Source: Cellulosimicrobium composti
GTDB taxonomy: Bacteria > Actinomycetota > Actinomycetes > Actinomycetales > Cellulomonadaceae
DNA: 60,112 bases
Direction of reading: 5' to 3'
Assembly (NCBI RefSeq): GCF_009711085.1
Contig: NZ_WMKA01000022.1
Span: 1 to 60,112, forward strand
The position numbers and the translations under genes were made by a program. Within the stretch, counting starts at the first letter, position 1. Each line of letters begins with the position of its first letter. Of the stretch, positions 25,507 through 33,634 are shown in pieces. The notes under the pieces were generated by a model. That model made no database searches. It saw only the letters and a list, made by a program, of their open reading frames with translations, and was not told the origin of the DNA.

Positions 25507-25736
25507 CCGACGAAGAACAGCGCGGTGAGGACCGCGACCGCGCCGACGACGCCGACCCACACCCGCGGCACGGCCCGGTGGGGGCCGTGCTCCTCGTGGC
25601 CCTGGGGCGCGCTGACCTGGTCCTCCGCCGGCGGCGTCTCGCCGGGCTGCACGTCGCCGCTCGCCGAGAAGTCGGCGGCGCCCGAGCGGTGCGTGGCGTC
25701 CAGGGGGTCGGGGTCGGGAGAGGCGGGGCCGGTCAT
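25482..25736 (-). CDS. Small single-pass membrane protein, hypothetical
   Basis: The 84-residue protein has a hydrophilic Pro/Asp/Ser-rich N-terminal two-thirds and one C-terminal membrane helix (VWVGVVGAVAVLTALFFVGYAV) ending in GLLD. The ATG at 25736 is chosen because AAGGA lies 8 bases upstream; a start further up at 25787 lacks this. The predicted arrangement is a soluble cytosolic tail anchored at its C-terminus. No family is recognised. It converges with the UGDH remnant and shares its upstream region with the divergent metallo-hydrolase gene. Confidence 0.7.
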   Translation of the reverse strand: MTGPASPDPDPLDATHRSGAADFSASGDVQPGETPPAEDQVSAPQGHEEHGPHRAVPRVWVGVVGAVAVLTALFFVGYAVGLLD

Positions 25737-25929
25737 GGGAGTCCTTCCGTCGTGGTCGGGTCGGTGCCGTCGGTTCGCGACGCTCACGGGCGGCGCCAGT
25801 CGTCGGCGGCGCGCCCGGCGGCTCCGCCGACCCGCGCCGCGGCAGCGGCGGGGGAGCGGGGTACGGGCCGGACCTGCTCGACGAGCTCACGGTGCGCAAG
25901 GCGGTCCACCTCGAAGGGCTGGGGGAGCC

Positions 25930-26727
25930 GTGACCGGGCGTGCGAGCGCCACGCTCACGTTCGGCGGCACCGCGACGTCGCTCCTGCGCTTCGGCCGGTT
26001 CACGGTGCTCACCGACCCGAACTTCCTGCACCGCGGCCAGTGGGCCTACCTCGGCAAGGGCCTCGCGTCCCGCCGCCGCACCGAGCCCGCGCTCGGCCCG
26101 GCGAACCTGCCCCCGCTCGACGCGGTCGTCCTGTCCCACCTGCACGGGGACCACTTCGACCGCGTCGCACGCCGCGGCCTCACGCGCCAGGTGCCGCTCC
26201 TCACGACGCCGTCCGCGGCGCGGCGCCTCGCGCGCCACCACTTCGCGACCGTGGGCATGCCGACGGGCACGGTGGAGACGTTCCGCTCCGGCTCCGAGAC
26301 CCTGGAGGTCGAGTCCGTGCCGGCGATCCACGCGCGCGGGTTCCTGCGCGCGCTCCTGCCGGAGGTCATGGGCACCGTCTACACCCATCGCGTGGACGGG
26401 CGGCGCGAGACCCAGGTCTACGTCACGGGCGACACGCTCACGGGCGACCACGTCGACGTCGTCGCGCGCGCGTTCCCGCACCTGGACTCGGTCGTCGCGC
26501 ACCTGTGCGGGACGCGCATCCTCGGCCGGACCGTGACGATGGACGACGTGCAGGGCGCCGACCTGGTGCGGCGCGTGGGCGTGCCGCTCGTCGTGCCGAT
26601 CCACCACGACGACTACGGCGTGTTCCGCAGCCCGCTGCGCGACTTCCTCGCGCGCTCGCCGGAGTTGCCCGGCGTGGAGCTGCGGCCCGTCGCGCGCGGC
26701 GCGACCGTGGGCCTGCGGGTCGACTGA
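25930..26727 (+). CDS. MBL-fold metallo-hydrolase
   Basis: The 265-residue protein of the metallo-beta-lactamase superfamily has the metal motif HLHGDHFD (HxHxDH) around residues 65-72, a later GDT (Asp ligand) and a C-terminal HHDDYGVF His site. The pattern TFGGTATSLLRFGRFTVLTDPNF at the N-terminus resembles UlaG-like/phosphodiesterase-type members rather than beta-lactamases. GTG at 25930 with GGGGGAG just upstream is preferred over the much longer open frame. It probably hydrolyses a phosphoester or lactone in the cytosol; the substrate is unknown. It stands alone between a divergent small gene and the large secreted dehydrogenase. Confidence 0.85.
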   Translation: MTGRASATLTFGGTATSLLRFGRFTVLTDPNFLHRGQWAYLGKGLASRRRTEPALGPANLPPLDAVVLSHLHGDHFDRVARRGLTRQVPLLTTPSAARRLARHHFATVGMPTGTVETFRSGSETLEVESVPAIHARGFLRALLPEVMGTVYTHRVDGRRETQVYVTGDTLTGDHVDVVARAFPHLDSVVAHLCGTRILGRTVTMDDVQGADLVRRVGVPLVVPIHHDDYGVFRSPLRDFLARSPELPGVELRPVARGATVGLRVD

Positions 26728-26818
26728 GTCGGGCCGGGGTGTGCGGCGCGGCACGATTCCCCTACCACTTTGGTAAGCATCACGGCGCAACTTTTGGTCT
26801 CACTTTCCGACTTCTGAC

Positions 26819-26847
26819 TTGGCATGAGCGAAAGTCCGCCGTAGGGT
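26819..26847 (+). promoter_or_regulatory. Housekeeping-type promoter for the secreted dehydrogenase fusion
   Basis: TTGGCA (26819-26824) and TAGGGT (26842-26847) are separated by 17 bp. They lie in a less GC-rich part of the 294-bp gap, with an ACTTTC/GAAAGT inverted pair (about 26802-26835) overlapping the -35. The implied 5' leader before GTG 27022 is about 165 nt. Transcription start is predicted, not shown. Confidence 0.5.
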
Positions 26848-27021
26848 CGAGCGCAGTGCGCGGCGGGCTCGGGTCCGCCCGTCGCACGGGGGCCTCGCCG
26901 TCGAGGCCCGCAGCCCAACGGGGTCGACCGATCAGCGGAGATCGTCGAAGGGCGCGGCGTCGAGCACAGGCGTCGCGCTGCTGGCCGGGGACCACGGCAG
27001 AACCACGTCAGGGAGGACGTT

Positions 27022-30000
27022 GTGCGCAGACCATCCACGAGCCGTCGCAGGCTCGCCCGAGGTGCCGCCGCGGCGCTGGCCGCCGCGTTGCTGGTACCCC
27101 TCTCCGTGAGCGGTGTGAGCGCTCATCCCGGTCACGGGGAGGAGGCGGCAGCCGCGCAGGACGCGGCGGCCGAGATCGACTGGAACGACTACGAGAAGAT
27201 CCTGCTCACCAAGGACGTCGGCGAGCCCATCGACCTCGCCGTGCTGCCGGACTCGCGCGTGCTGCACACCGCGCGTGACGGTGTCGTCCGCCTCACCGAC
27301 CCCGCGACGGGGCAGACCACCCAGATCGCGAAGCTCGACGTGTACGCGAACTCGGAGGACGGGCTCCAGGGCATCTCGCTCGACCCCGACTTCGAGGAGA
27401 ACGGGTACGTCTACCTCGTGTACGCGCCGCGCGTCATGGAGGGCACCTCGGCGACGGGTGTGGAGTACCCCACCACGACGCCGCAGGGGAGCGCGCCGAA
27501 CTCGCTCCCGGCGGGGGAGGACGAGAGCTACTGGGACCGGTGGCTCGGCTACAACCAGCTCTCGCGGTTCACGTGGGACGCCGAGAACAGCACGCTCGAC
27601 CTCGACAGCGAGCGCGCGATCCTCAAGGTCGACACCCAGCGCGGGCAGTGCTGCCACGTCGGCGCGGACATGGCGTGGGACGACGAGGGCAACCTCTTCC
27701 TGTCGACCGGTGACAACACGCCGGCCAGCGCTCCCGGCGCCGACGGGTACGCCCCGAACAACAACGCGCCCCGCATGAACCCCGGCTTCGACAGCCGCCG
27801 CGGCGCGGGCAACACGAACGACCTGCGCGGCTCGATCCTGCGGATCAACCCGATCGAGGACATCCCCGCCGACGCCGAGGTCGGCCCCGGCACCACGTAC
27901 ACGATCCCCGAGGGCAACCTGTTCGACGACCCGCAGTACGAGGGCTCCGAGGACCTGGTGCGCGAGGAGATCTACGTGACGGGGGTGCGCAACCCCTTCC
28001 GGATCGACTACGACGTCGAGTCCGGTGCGCTCGTGTGGGGCGACTACGGCCCCGACGCGGCGAACGCCAACCCCGACCGTGGCCCCATGGGCTACGTCGA
28101 GTGGCAGCTCACGACCGAGCCGATGAACGGCGGCTGGCCGTACTGCCACGGCCCCAACGCGAACTACAACGAGTGGGACTTCGAGACCCGCACCCCCGGC
28201 CCGTGGTTCGACTGCGAGGCCGGCGCGGAGAACAACTCGACGTGGAACACCGGTCTGGACGTGCTCCCGCCGGCGACCGCCCCGCAGGTGTACTACGGCG
28301 ACCGCCCCGGCGACCAGCCCGCGCTCCTCGACCCGCTGGTCGAGCTGGGCGGCGGCGGCCAAGCCCCCATGGGCGGCCCGGTCTACCGCTCCGCGGACTA
28401 CCCGGACGTGCCGGGCAAGTTCCCGGACTACTGGGACGGCAAGCCGTTCATGGCCGAGTTCTCGCAGGACTACGTCGTCGCGTTCACGCTCGACGAGCTC
28501 TCGTCCGACGGTGAGGTCACCGCGGTCGAGGACTTCCTGCCGAACGCGCACCTGGAGGCGGTCGGCCAGCCGATCTGGGACAACGTCATGGACATGGAGT
28601 TCGGCCCGGACGGGTCGCTCTACGTGCTCGAGTACGGTGACGGCTTCTTCCGCCAGAACCCCGACGCGGGCCTCTACCGGATCACCTACGGGTCGGACAA
28701 CGCCACCCCGCAGGCCGTGATCTCGGCCGACCCTATCTCGGGCAGCGAGGCACCGCTCGAGGTGACGTTCGACGCGTCGGGCAGCTCGGACGCCGAGACC
28801 CCGAACGCCGAGCTCACGTTCGAGTGGGACTTCGACGCCGACGGCGAGTACGACGCCGAGGGCGAGACGGTGACGCACACGTTCACCGAGCTCGGCCGGT
28901 TCGACGTGCAGCTGCGCGTGACCGACCCGCAGGGCAACTACGGCCTCGCGGTCCAGCCGATCACGGTGGGCAACACCGCACCCGTCGTCACGCTCGACCA
29001 GCCGAACGGCGCGATCTTCGACTGGGGCGACGCGGTCCCGTACACGGTCTCGGTGCACGACGCCGAGGACGGCGACGAGCCGGTGTGCAGCGACATCCAG
29101 TACACCTTCGGTCTCGGGCACAACGAGCACGCCCACCCCGAGGTGAGCGGCAGCGCCACGGAGACCGAGGCGGGCTGCGGCTTCACGATCCAGACGAGCC
29201 CCGACGCCGTCGAGCACGGTGCGGGCGAGAAGATCTACGGCACGCTCGTCGTCACCTACACGGACGAGCCCCAGGGCGACGTCCCCGCCATCACCGGCGA
29301 GGCGACGCACGTCCTCAAGCCCGAGGTCCAGCAGGCCGAGTGGTTCGACGCGTCCGAGGGCGTCGAGGTCGTCGAGGACGCGGCGGCCGACGCCGGGCGC
29401 TACGTCACCTCGTTCGACGAGGGCGACTCGTTCACGTACCGCCCGCTGGCGCTCGTGCACGCGCCGACGGGCGAGACGATCGACGAGATCACCGTCCGCG
29501 GCAGCGGCGAGGGCACCGTCACGCTCGGCTGGCAGGCCGACGGGTCGGACGCCGCCGAGACGCTGGCCGACTTCGCCTTCACGGGCGAGGGCTGGCAGGA
29601 CGTCACGCAGGCGCTGACCGGCGTGCCCGAGGGCTCGGGCTCGCTCGTCGTGACGACCACCGGCGGCGTGGACGTCGACGCGATCTCCTTCGCGGCCGGC
29701 GGCGGCACGGGCGGACCGGTCGTCGTGCCGGTCGACCAGGTGTCGATCCAGCTGTACTCGCTGATCCCGTGGGTCGACGAGGTCGGCCTGGAGGCCGTGC
29801 TCGAGCGCCTGTCCGAGATCGGGTTCGAGAACATCGAGCCCTACGGCGGCAACTTCGCGGGCTACACGGCCGAGGAGTTCCGGGCGCTCGCGGACTCCTA
29901 CGGCCTGAGCGTGAAGTCGTCGCACTACGACGTCAACGAGGCGACGTTCGACCAGACCCTCGAGTACGTCGGCACGCTCGGCCAGGAGTACGTCGGCTCG

Positions 30001-30798
30001 GGCGGCTGGCCCGGCCCGGGCATCGGCACGTACGAGAACACGCTCGCGACGGCCGAGGCCATGAACCGGCTCGGGGAGCGCGCGGTCGAGGCCGGGTTCG
30101 AGAAGTTCTTCGGCCACAACCACGACAGCGAGTTCCGCACCACGTACGAGCACGACGGCGAGACGCTCTCGGCCTGGGAGATCCTCGTGCGCGAGACGAA
30201 CCCGGAGTACGTGACGTTCCAGCTCGACGTGGCCTGGGCCGCGCACGCGGGCGTCGACGTCCCGGCACTCATCGCCGAGTACGGCGACCGGATCGAGCTG
30301 ATCCACGTCAAGGACGCCACCGGGCTGAACGCGGGCGGACGCCCGACGTTCACCAACCTCGGCGAGGGCGACGTGCCGCTGCAGGAGATCCTCACCGCGG
30401 CGCAGGAGGCAGGCGTCGTGTACTACGTCATGGAGTGGGACCTCGCGCCCGACGGCGACGACTTCGTCACGACGGGCTTCGAGTACCTCACGGGTCTCCC
30501 GGCCGGTGGCGGGGAGGGTCCTGACGTCACGGTGACCGCGCAGGCGCGCTGCCTCGCCGGCAAGGCGTACGTCGCGGTGCGGGCGCTCAACGAGGACGAC
30601 GTCCCGCTGACCGTCACGCTCGAGACGCCGTACGGCACCAAGACGGTCGAGAACGTCGCCCCGGGCGCGAACGCGTACCAGGCGTTCAACGCGCGGTCCG
30701 GCGCGATCGACGCGGGGACCGCGACCGTCACCGCGACCGACGCCGAGGGGAGGACCGCGACGATCACCGCCGAGCACGACGCGCTGACGTGCGGCTGA
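27022..30798 (+). CDS. Secreted multidomain sugar dehydrogenase-like propeller / PKD / TIM-barrel fusion
   Basis: The 1258-residue exported protein starts at GTG 27022 (GGGAGGAC upstream). A signal peptide ends near residue 34 (VSAHPG). Residues about 60-558 form a glucose/sorbosone dehydrogenase-type beta-propeller (LQGISLDPDFEENGYVYLVY, GVRNPFRIDYD, WDNVMDMEFGPDGSLYVLEYG). A PKD domain follows (about 562-650), then beta-rich domains including a CBM6-like stretch (about 774-895). A sugar-phosphate isomerase/epimerase-type TIM barrel comes next (about 906-1160, IQLYSLIPW, FGHNHDSEF, ELIHVKDA). A Cys-flanked C-terminal domain (about 1172-1258) is shared with the secreted protein at 51124-55020. 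It likely acts outside the cell on sugars or polysaccharide fragments. Combining an oxidoreductase propeller with an isomerase-type barrel is unusual. Confidence 0.85.
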   Translation: MRRPSTSRRRLARGAAAALAAALLVPLSVSGVSAHPGHGEEAAAAQDAAAEIDWNDYEKILLTKDVGEPIDLAVLPDSRVLHTARDGVVRLTDPATGQTTQIAKLDVYANSEDGLQGISLDPDFEENGYVYLVYAPRVMEGTSATGVEYPTTTPQGSAPNSLPAGEDESYWDRWLGYNQLSRFTWDAENSTLDLDSERAILKVDTQRGQCCHVGADMAWDDEGNLFLSTGDNTPASAPGADGYAPNNNAPRMNPGFDSRRGAGNTNDLRGSILRINPIEDIPADAEVGPGTTYTIPEGNLFDDPQYEGSEDLVREEIYVTGVRNPFRIDYDVESGALVWGDYGPDAANANPDRGPMGYVEWQLTTEPMNGGWPYCHGPNANYNEWDFETRTPGPWFDCEAGAENNSTWNTGLDVLPPATAPQVYYGDRPGDQPALLDPLVELGGGGQAPMGGPVYRSADYPDVPGKFPDYWDGKPFMAEFSQDYVVAFTLDELSSDGEVTAVEDFLPNAHLEAVGQPIWDNVMDMEFGPDGSLYVLEYGDGFFRQNPDAGLYRITYGSDNATPQAVISADPISGSEAPLEVTFDASGSSDAETPNAELTFEWDFDADGEYDAEGETVTHTFTELGRFDVQLRVTDPQGNYGLAVQPITVGNTAPVVTLDQPNGAIFDWGDAVPYTVSVHDAEDGDEPVCSDIQYTFGLGHNEHAHPEVSGSATETEAGCGFTIQTSPDAVEHGAGEKIYGTLVVTYTDEPQGDVPAITGEATHVLKPEVQQAEWFDASEGVEVVEDAAADAGRYVTSFDEGDSFTYRPLALVHAPTGETIDEITVRGSGEGTVTLGWQADGSDAAETLADFAFTGEGWQDVTQALTGVPEGSGSLVVTTTGGVDVDAISFAAGGGTGGPVVVPVDQVSIQLYSLIPWVDEVGLEAVLERLSEIGFENIEPYGGNFAGYTAEEFRALADSYGLSVKSSHYDVNEATFDQTLEYVGTLGQEYVGSGGWPGPGIGTYENTLATAEAMNRLGERAVEAGFEKFFGHNHDSEFRTTYEHDGETLSAWEILVRETNPEYVTFQLDVAWAAHAGVDVPALIAEYGDRIELIHVKDATGLNAGGRPTFTNLGEGDVPLQEILTAAQEAGVVYYVMEWDLAPDGDDFVTTGFEYLTGLPAGGGEGPDVTVTAQARCLAGKAYVAVRALNEDDVPLTVTLETPYGTKTVENVAPGANAYQAFNARSGAIDAGTATVTATDAEGRTATITAEHDALTCG

Positions 30799-30820
30799 CG
30801 CCGCGCTGACGCGCCCGGCG

Positions 30821-30860
30821 CGCCGGGTGAGGCGGACGTCCGACGCCGCCTCACCCGGCG
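30821..30860 (+). terminator. Terminator of the dehydrogenase fusion gene
   Basis: A perfect 15-bp stem (CGCCGGGTGAGGCGG and its complement) with a 10-nt loop starts 23 bp after the stop codon. Confidence 0.7.
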
Positions 30861-30909
30861 CTCGGGTGCCGGGCGGCCGGCCGCCGCCCGGCACGGCCGG
30901 TGACGCACG

Positions 30910-30943
30910 AGGGCCCGGGCGACGCACGCGTCGCCCGGGCCCT
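30910..30943. terminator. Second, bidirectional hairpin between convergent genes
   Basis: Two 16-base arms (AGGGCCCGGGCGACGC and its complement) flank a 2-nt centre. It sits 31 bp beyond the stop of the leftward DUF3618 gene and so probably ends that operon. The arms share the AGGGCCCGGGCG core with the palindrome at 40615-40648. Confidence 0.65.
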
Positions 30944-30973
30944 TCGCCGTGCGGATGGTCGGTCGTGCGGAGG

Positions 30974-31564
30974 TCAGCCCTCGCGCACCTGGTCGCGGAC
31001 GTCGGCCGCGGCCTCCTTGCCGTGCTGCCCCACGGACTGCGCGGCGTCCTTCGCGGCGTCGCGGACGGCCTCGGCGCCCTCCTTCGCGGGCTCCTTGAGG
31101 TCCTGGACGACCTCCTGCGCCGTGGACCTCACGTCCTCGACGAGGGGGGCCGCCTTCTCCTTGACCCCGACGGCGGCGCGCTGCTCGGCGCGGCTCGACG
31201 GGAGGAGGGACGCGACGACGAGGCCCACGCCGAACGCCACGAGGCCCACGGCGAGCGGGTTGCCCTGCGTCTGCTCGCGCACCACCCGAGGGGCGGAGCC
31301 CACGGTGTCGGCGACCGAGGAGGCCGCGTCGCGGCCGCGCTCGGCGACGCCGTGCGACGCGTCGTGCGCCGACGCCGTGGCGTCGTGCGCGCTGCCCATG
31401 ACCCGGTCCTTGACGCTCGTCACGCCCGACCGCACGCGGTCCACCTGGCGTCGCGCGACGTTGCCGGGCCTGACCTTCTCCCCGAGGGCGTCGACGTCGC
31501 GGCTCAGCTCGGTCCGCGTGCGCTCGATGTCCGCCCGGATCTCCTCCGGATCGCTGGTGCTCAT
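30974..31564 (-). CDS. DUF3618 membrane protein
   Basis: The 196-residue protein has the DUF3618 signature at its N-terminus (DPEEIRADIERTRTELSRDVDALGEKV). A long amphipathic, Ala/Asp-rich helical region follows, then a single membrane helix (PLAVGLVAFGVGLVVASLLP) and a second helical, LEA-like region rich in Lys/Glu/Ala. It overlaps the upstream gene by ATGA and is the last gene of a three-gene leftward operon. Such proteins sit in the actinobacterial envelope and often accompany the holin-like gene, with a suggested role in envelope stress; no biochemical activity is established. Confidence 0.85.
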   Translation of the reverse strand: MSTSDPEEIRADIERTRTELSRDVDALGEKVRPGNVARRQVDRVRSGVTSVKDRVMGSAHDATASAHDASHGVAERGRDAASSVADTVGSAPRVVREQTQGNPLAVGLVAFGVGLVVASLLPSSRAEQRAAVGVKEKAAPLVEDVRSTAQEVVQDLKEPAKEGAEAVRDAAKDAAQSVGQHGKEAAADVRDQVREG

Positions 31565-32061
31565 GAGTTCTTCTCCTCGTGTCCTCGGACGGCGTTCGGG
31601 ATCTTCTTGAGGGTGTCCGTGGTCTCCGGCATGCCCTCGACCGTGCGGAGCTCCTTGCGCCCGCGCGTCGCGAGCACCGCGGCGACGACCGCCCAGAGCA
31701 CCGCGACGACGACGGCGGACCAACCACGGCCCATGACGGCGCCGAGCGCCCACCACAGCGCCACGGAGAGGAACAGCAGGACCATGTGGCCCGCCACCCC
31801 GGCGCCCGCGAGCATGCCCGCGCCCTTCCCGGCGCGCTGCGCCGACTGCTTGGCCTCGGCCTTGGCGAGCTCGACCTCCTGCCGCATGAGGGTCGACAGG
31901 TCGCGGCTCACCTCGGCGACGAGCTCTCCGACGCTCTGCTGGTCGGCAGGCGGCCCGGCGGGTCCCGCGGCCGCCGGAGCGGGCGCGACACCCGGGTCGG
32001 GGCCGCCGGCCGTGTGCCGTGCGGTGTGCTCGGCCGCGAACGGGTCAGGGGTGTACGACAT
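31561..32061 (-). CDS. Phage-holin-like (actinobacterial holin-X type) membrane protein
   Basis: The 166-residue protein has a Pro/Ala-rich N-terminal tail and a helical segment SVGELVAEVSRDLSTLMRQEVELAKAEAKQSA that marks the family. Two membrane helices follow (MVLLFLSVALWWALGAVM and AVVVAVLWAVVAAVLATRG) with a short basic tail. It overlaps the neighbouring genes on both sides (17 bp upstream, 4 bp downstream). Despite the name, these chromosomal genes are not phage lysis genes; they occur with DUF3618 proteins in actinomycetes, and a membrane-stress role is inferred. Confidence 0.85.
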   Translation of the reverse strand: MSYTPDPFAAEHTARHTAGGPDPGVAPAPAAAGPAGPPADQQSVGELVAEVSRDLSTLMRQEVELAKAEAKQSAQRAGKGAGMLAGAGVAGHMVLLFLSVALWWALGAVMGRGWSAVVVAVLWAVVAAVLATRGRKELRTVEGMPETTDTLKKIPNAVRGHEEKNS

Positions 32062-32986
32062 CGGGGCCCCCTCCCGGCCGGTCGGCGCGGGTCCCGGGCG
32101 TCGTGGGCGGGAACGACGGCGGGCGCTCGCCCTCCGCCGACGTCGCCACGTCGGGGTCCTGCGCGAGGCGCTCGTTCGCGAGGCCGGGGAACGCGCCGGC
32201 GGTCCCGATGTCGGGCGCACCGCCCGCCGGGGTGCCGGTCGTGCCCGCGGGCGCGGTCGCGCCCGTCGTCCCGGCCGCGCCCGTCCCTCCGGTGACGCCG
32301 GTGGTGCCGGTCCCGCCCGTGACGCCGGCGCCGCCCGTGACGCCCGGCCCGCCCGCGGCGGTGGCTCCGCCCGTGACGGGTGCCGCGTGGGCGCCCCGCG
32401 TGCCGGACGCCGCCGCGCCGCCGCGCTCCTGCGAGCCGTCCCCGGTGTCGGGGGCGTCCTTCATGCCGCGCACGAGCCGGCCCACGAGGAGCCCCGCGCC
32501 CGCGGCGAGGAGGAGGAACGTGCCCGGCCGGCGCCGGGCGAAGTCCTCGACCTCGTGGAGCACCGACGCCGGCTCGCGGTCCTCGAACCACTGCGCCACC
32601 TGGCCCGTCGCGTCGCCGACACGGCGGACGACGTCCGTCGCGTACCCCGGGTCCTCGGTGCCGTCGGCCATCTGGCGCAGCTCGTCGCCGAGGGCGCGCA
32701 ACCCACCTGCGAGGCGGTCCTGCTGCGTGCGGGCCTGCTCGCTCAGCTCCGTCCGCGTCTGGTCGACCAGGCCGCGCGCGCGGTCGGTCGCCTCGTGGGC
32801 GACGTCGCGCGCCCGCTCCTTGGCGTCCTGCGCGACGTCCCGCCCGGCGTCGCCCACGTGCGACGCGGCCTCGCCGGCGCGGTCCTTGATCCCGGTCGCG
32901 GCGCTGCCGCTCCCGGACGTGTCCTGGGACGTCCCGGCACCCGGCGCACCGGGTCCCGAACCGTACGGCACGTTCGTCTCGCTCAT
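32045..32986 (-). CDS. Helical, single-pass membrane protein with a Gly/Thr-rich repetitive tail
   Basis: The 313-residue protein begins at ATG 32986 (GGGAGTGGGG upstream); the open frame extends further without a better start. An amphipathic LEA/apolipoprotein-like helix with repeating Asp/Ala/Arg heptads occupies about residues 33-110. A membrane helix (PGTFLLLAAGAGLLVGRLVRG) follows near 155-175. The last part is low complexity with VTGG/TGTTG-type repeats (nucleotides about 32200-32390), then a Pro-rich end. It is the first gene of the operon with the holin-like and DUF3618 genes. No known activity. The helix-TM-helix design shared with the DUF3618 protein suggests they act together at the membrane. 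Confidence 0.75.
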   Translation of the reverse strand: MSETNVPYGSGPGAPGAGTSQDTSGSGSAATGIKDRAGEAASHVGDAGRDVAQDAKERARDVAHEATDRARGLVDQTRTELSEQARTQQDRLAGGLRALGDELRQMADGTEDPGYATDVVRRVGDATGQVAQWFEDREPASVLHEVEDFARRRPGTFLLLAAGAGLLVGRLVRGMKDAPDTGDGSQERGGAAASGTRGAHAAPVTGGATAAGGPGVTGGAGVTGGTGTTGVTGGTGAAGTTGATAPAGTTGTPAGGAPDIGTAGAFPGLANERLAQDPDVATSAEGERPPSFPPTTPGTRADRPGGGPDVVHP

Positions 32987-33261
32987 GGTCCCCACTCCCG
33001 TCGTCGTCGCCGCCTCGGCGGCGTGACTGGTGGCGGAGCGCAGGGCCGTTCCGGGCGCTCGCTCCGCCGGTACGGCCCCTTCCTGGACCACTCCTCACGG
33101 TAGGCGCGGGCGGGTCGCACACAACCCGGGAGGGCGGGTCCGCGCGCGGGTTGCGAGCGGGCCCGACCTTGCGACGGTGGGAGGTGGTCCAGCAGCCGGC
33201 CGTCCCCGCGCCGGGCCGCCCCGGCGCACGACCGCGCCCCCGGGCGCAGGAGGTTCCGACC

Positions 33262-33519
33262 ATGGCCACAGGAGAGACCGGGTTCGACGACGTCACGTTC
33301 GACCTCATCTCGGTGCAGTACCACTCGCTCAAGGCCGGGCACGACTACGGCCAGTACGTGCGGGACGCCCGCAACGCGGGCAAGGAGGAGATCGCCGCGT
33401 TCTTCGAGCAGGTGATGGCGCAGGACGCGGAGCGCGCGCAGCAGTGCCACCACTTCCTCGCCGAGCTCACGCGGCACGGTACGTCCGCGACGTCACCGCA
33501 GGGCTCCGAGCAGGGCTGA
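33262..33519 (+). CDS. Small helical hypothetical protein
   Basis: The 85-residue protein has AGGAGG well placed before its ATG. It is rich in charged and aromatic residues (FDLISVQYHSLKAGHDYGQYV, AAFFEQVMAQDAERAQQCHHFL) and predicted fully helical, with a Ser/Thr/Gln tail. The His and Glu/Asp spacing (YHSLKAGHDY, EQVMAQDAERAQQCHH) recalls small helical-bundle metal or dodecin-like proteins, but no family is recognised. It stands alone before the HDO gene. Confidence 0.7.
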   Translation: MATGETGFDDVTFDLISVQYHSLKAGHDYGQYVRDARNAGKEEIAAFFEQVMAQDAERAQQCHHFLAELTRHGTSATSPQGSEQG

Positions 33520-33634
33520 TGCTGCCTCGGACCGCCCGGCGAGGAGCGGTTCGGCTCGCGAGTCGGGCGGTCCGTGGGGAGCATGACGGTGGCGCCGGCA
33601 AGGGCGCCGTCCGTGCGAGTGCCAGGAGCCCGTG

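Noticed and set aside
25741-25933. Possible short coding stretch ending YGPDLLDELTVRKAVHLEGLGEP just before the metallo-hydrolase
   Set aside because: No start with a ribosome site, and the upstream part of that frame is Gly/Arg-rich noise. It could be a remnant but cannot be supported.
31561-32061. Prophage holin
   Set aside because: The gene belongs to a chromosomal DUF3618-type operon. No endolysin, capsid or other phage gene is present.
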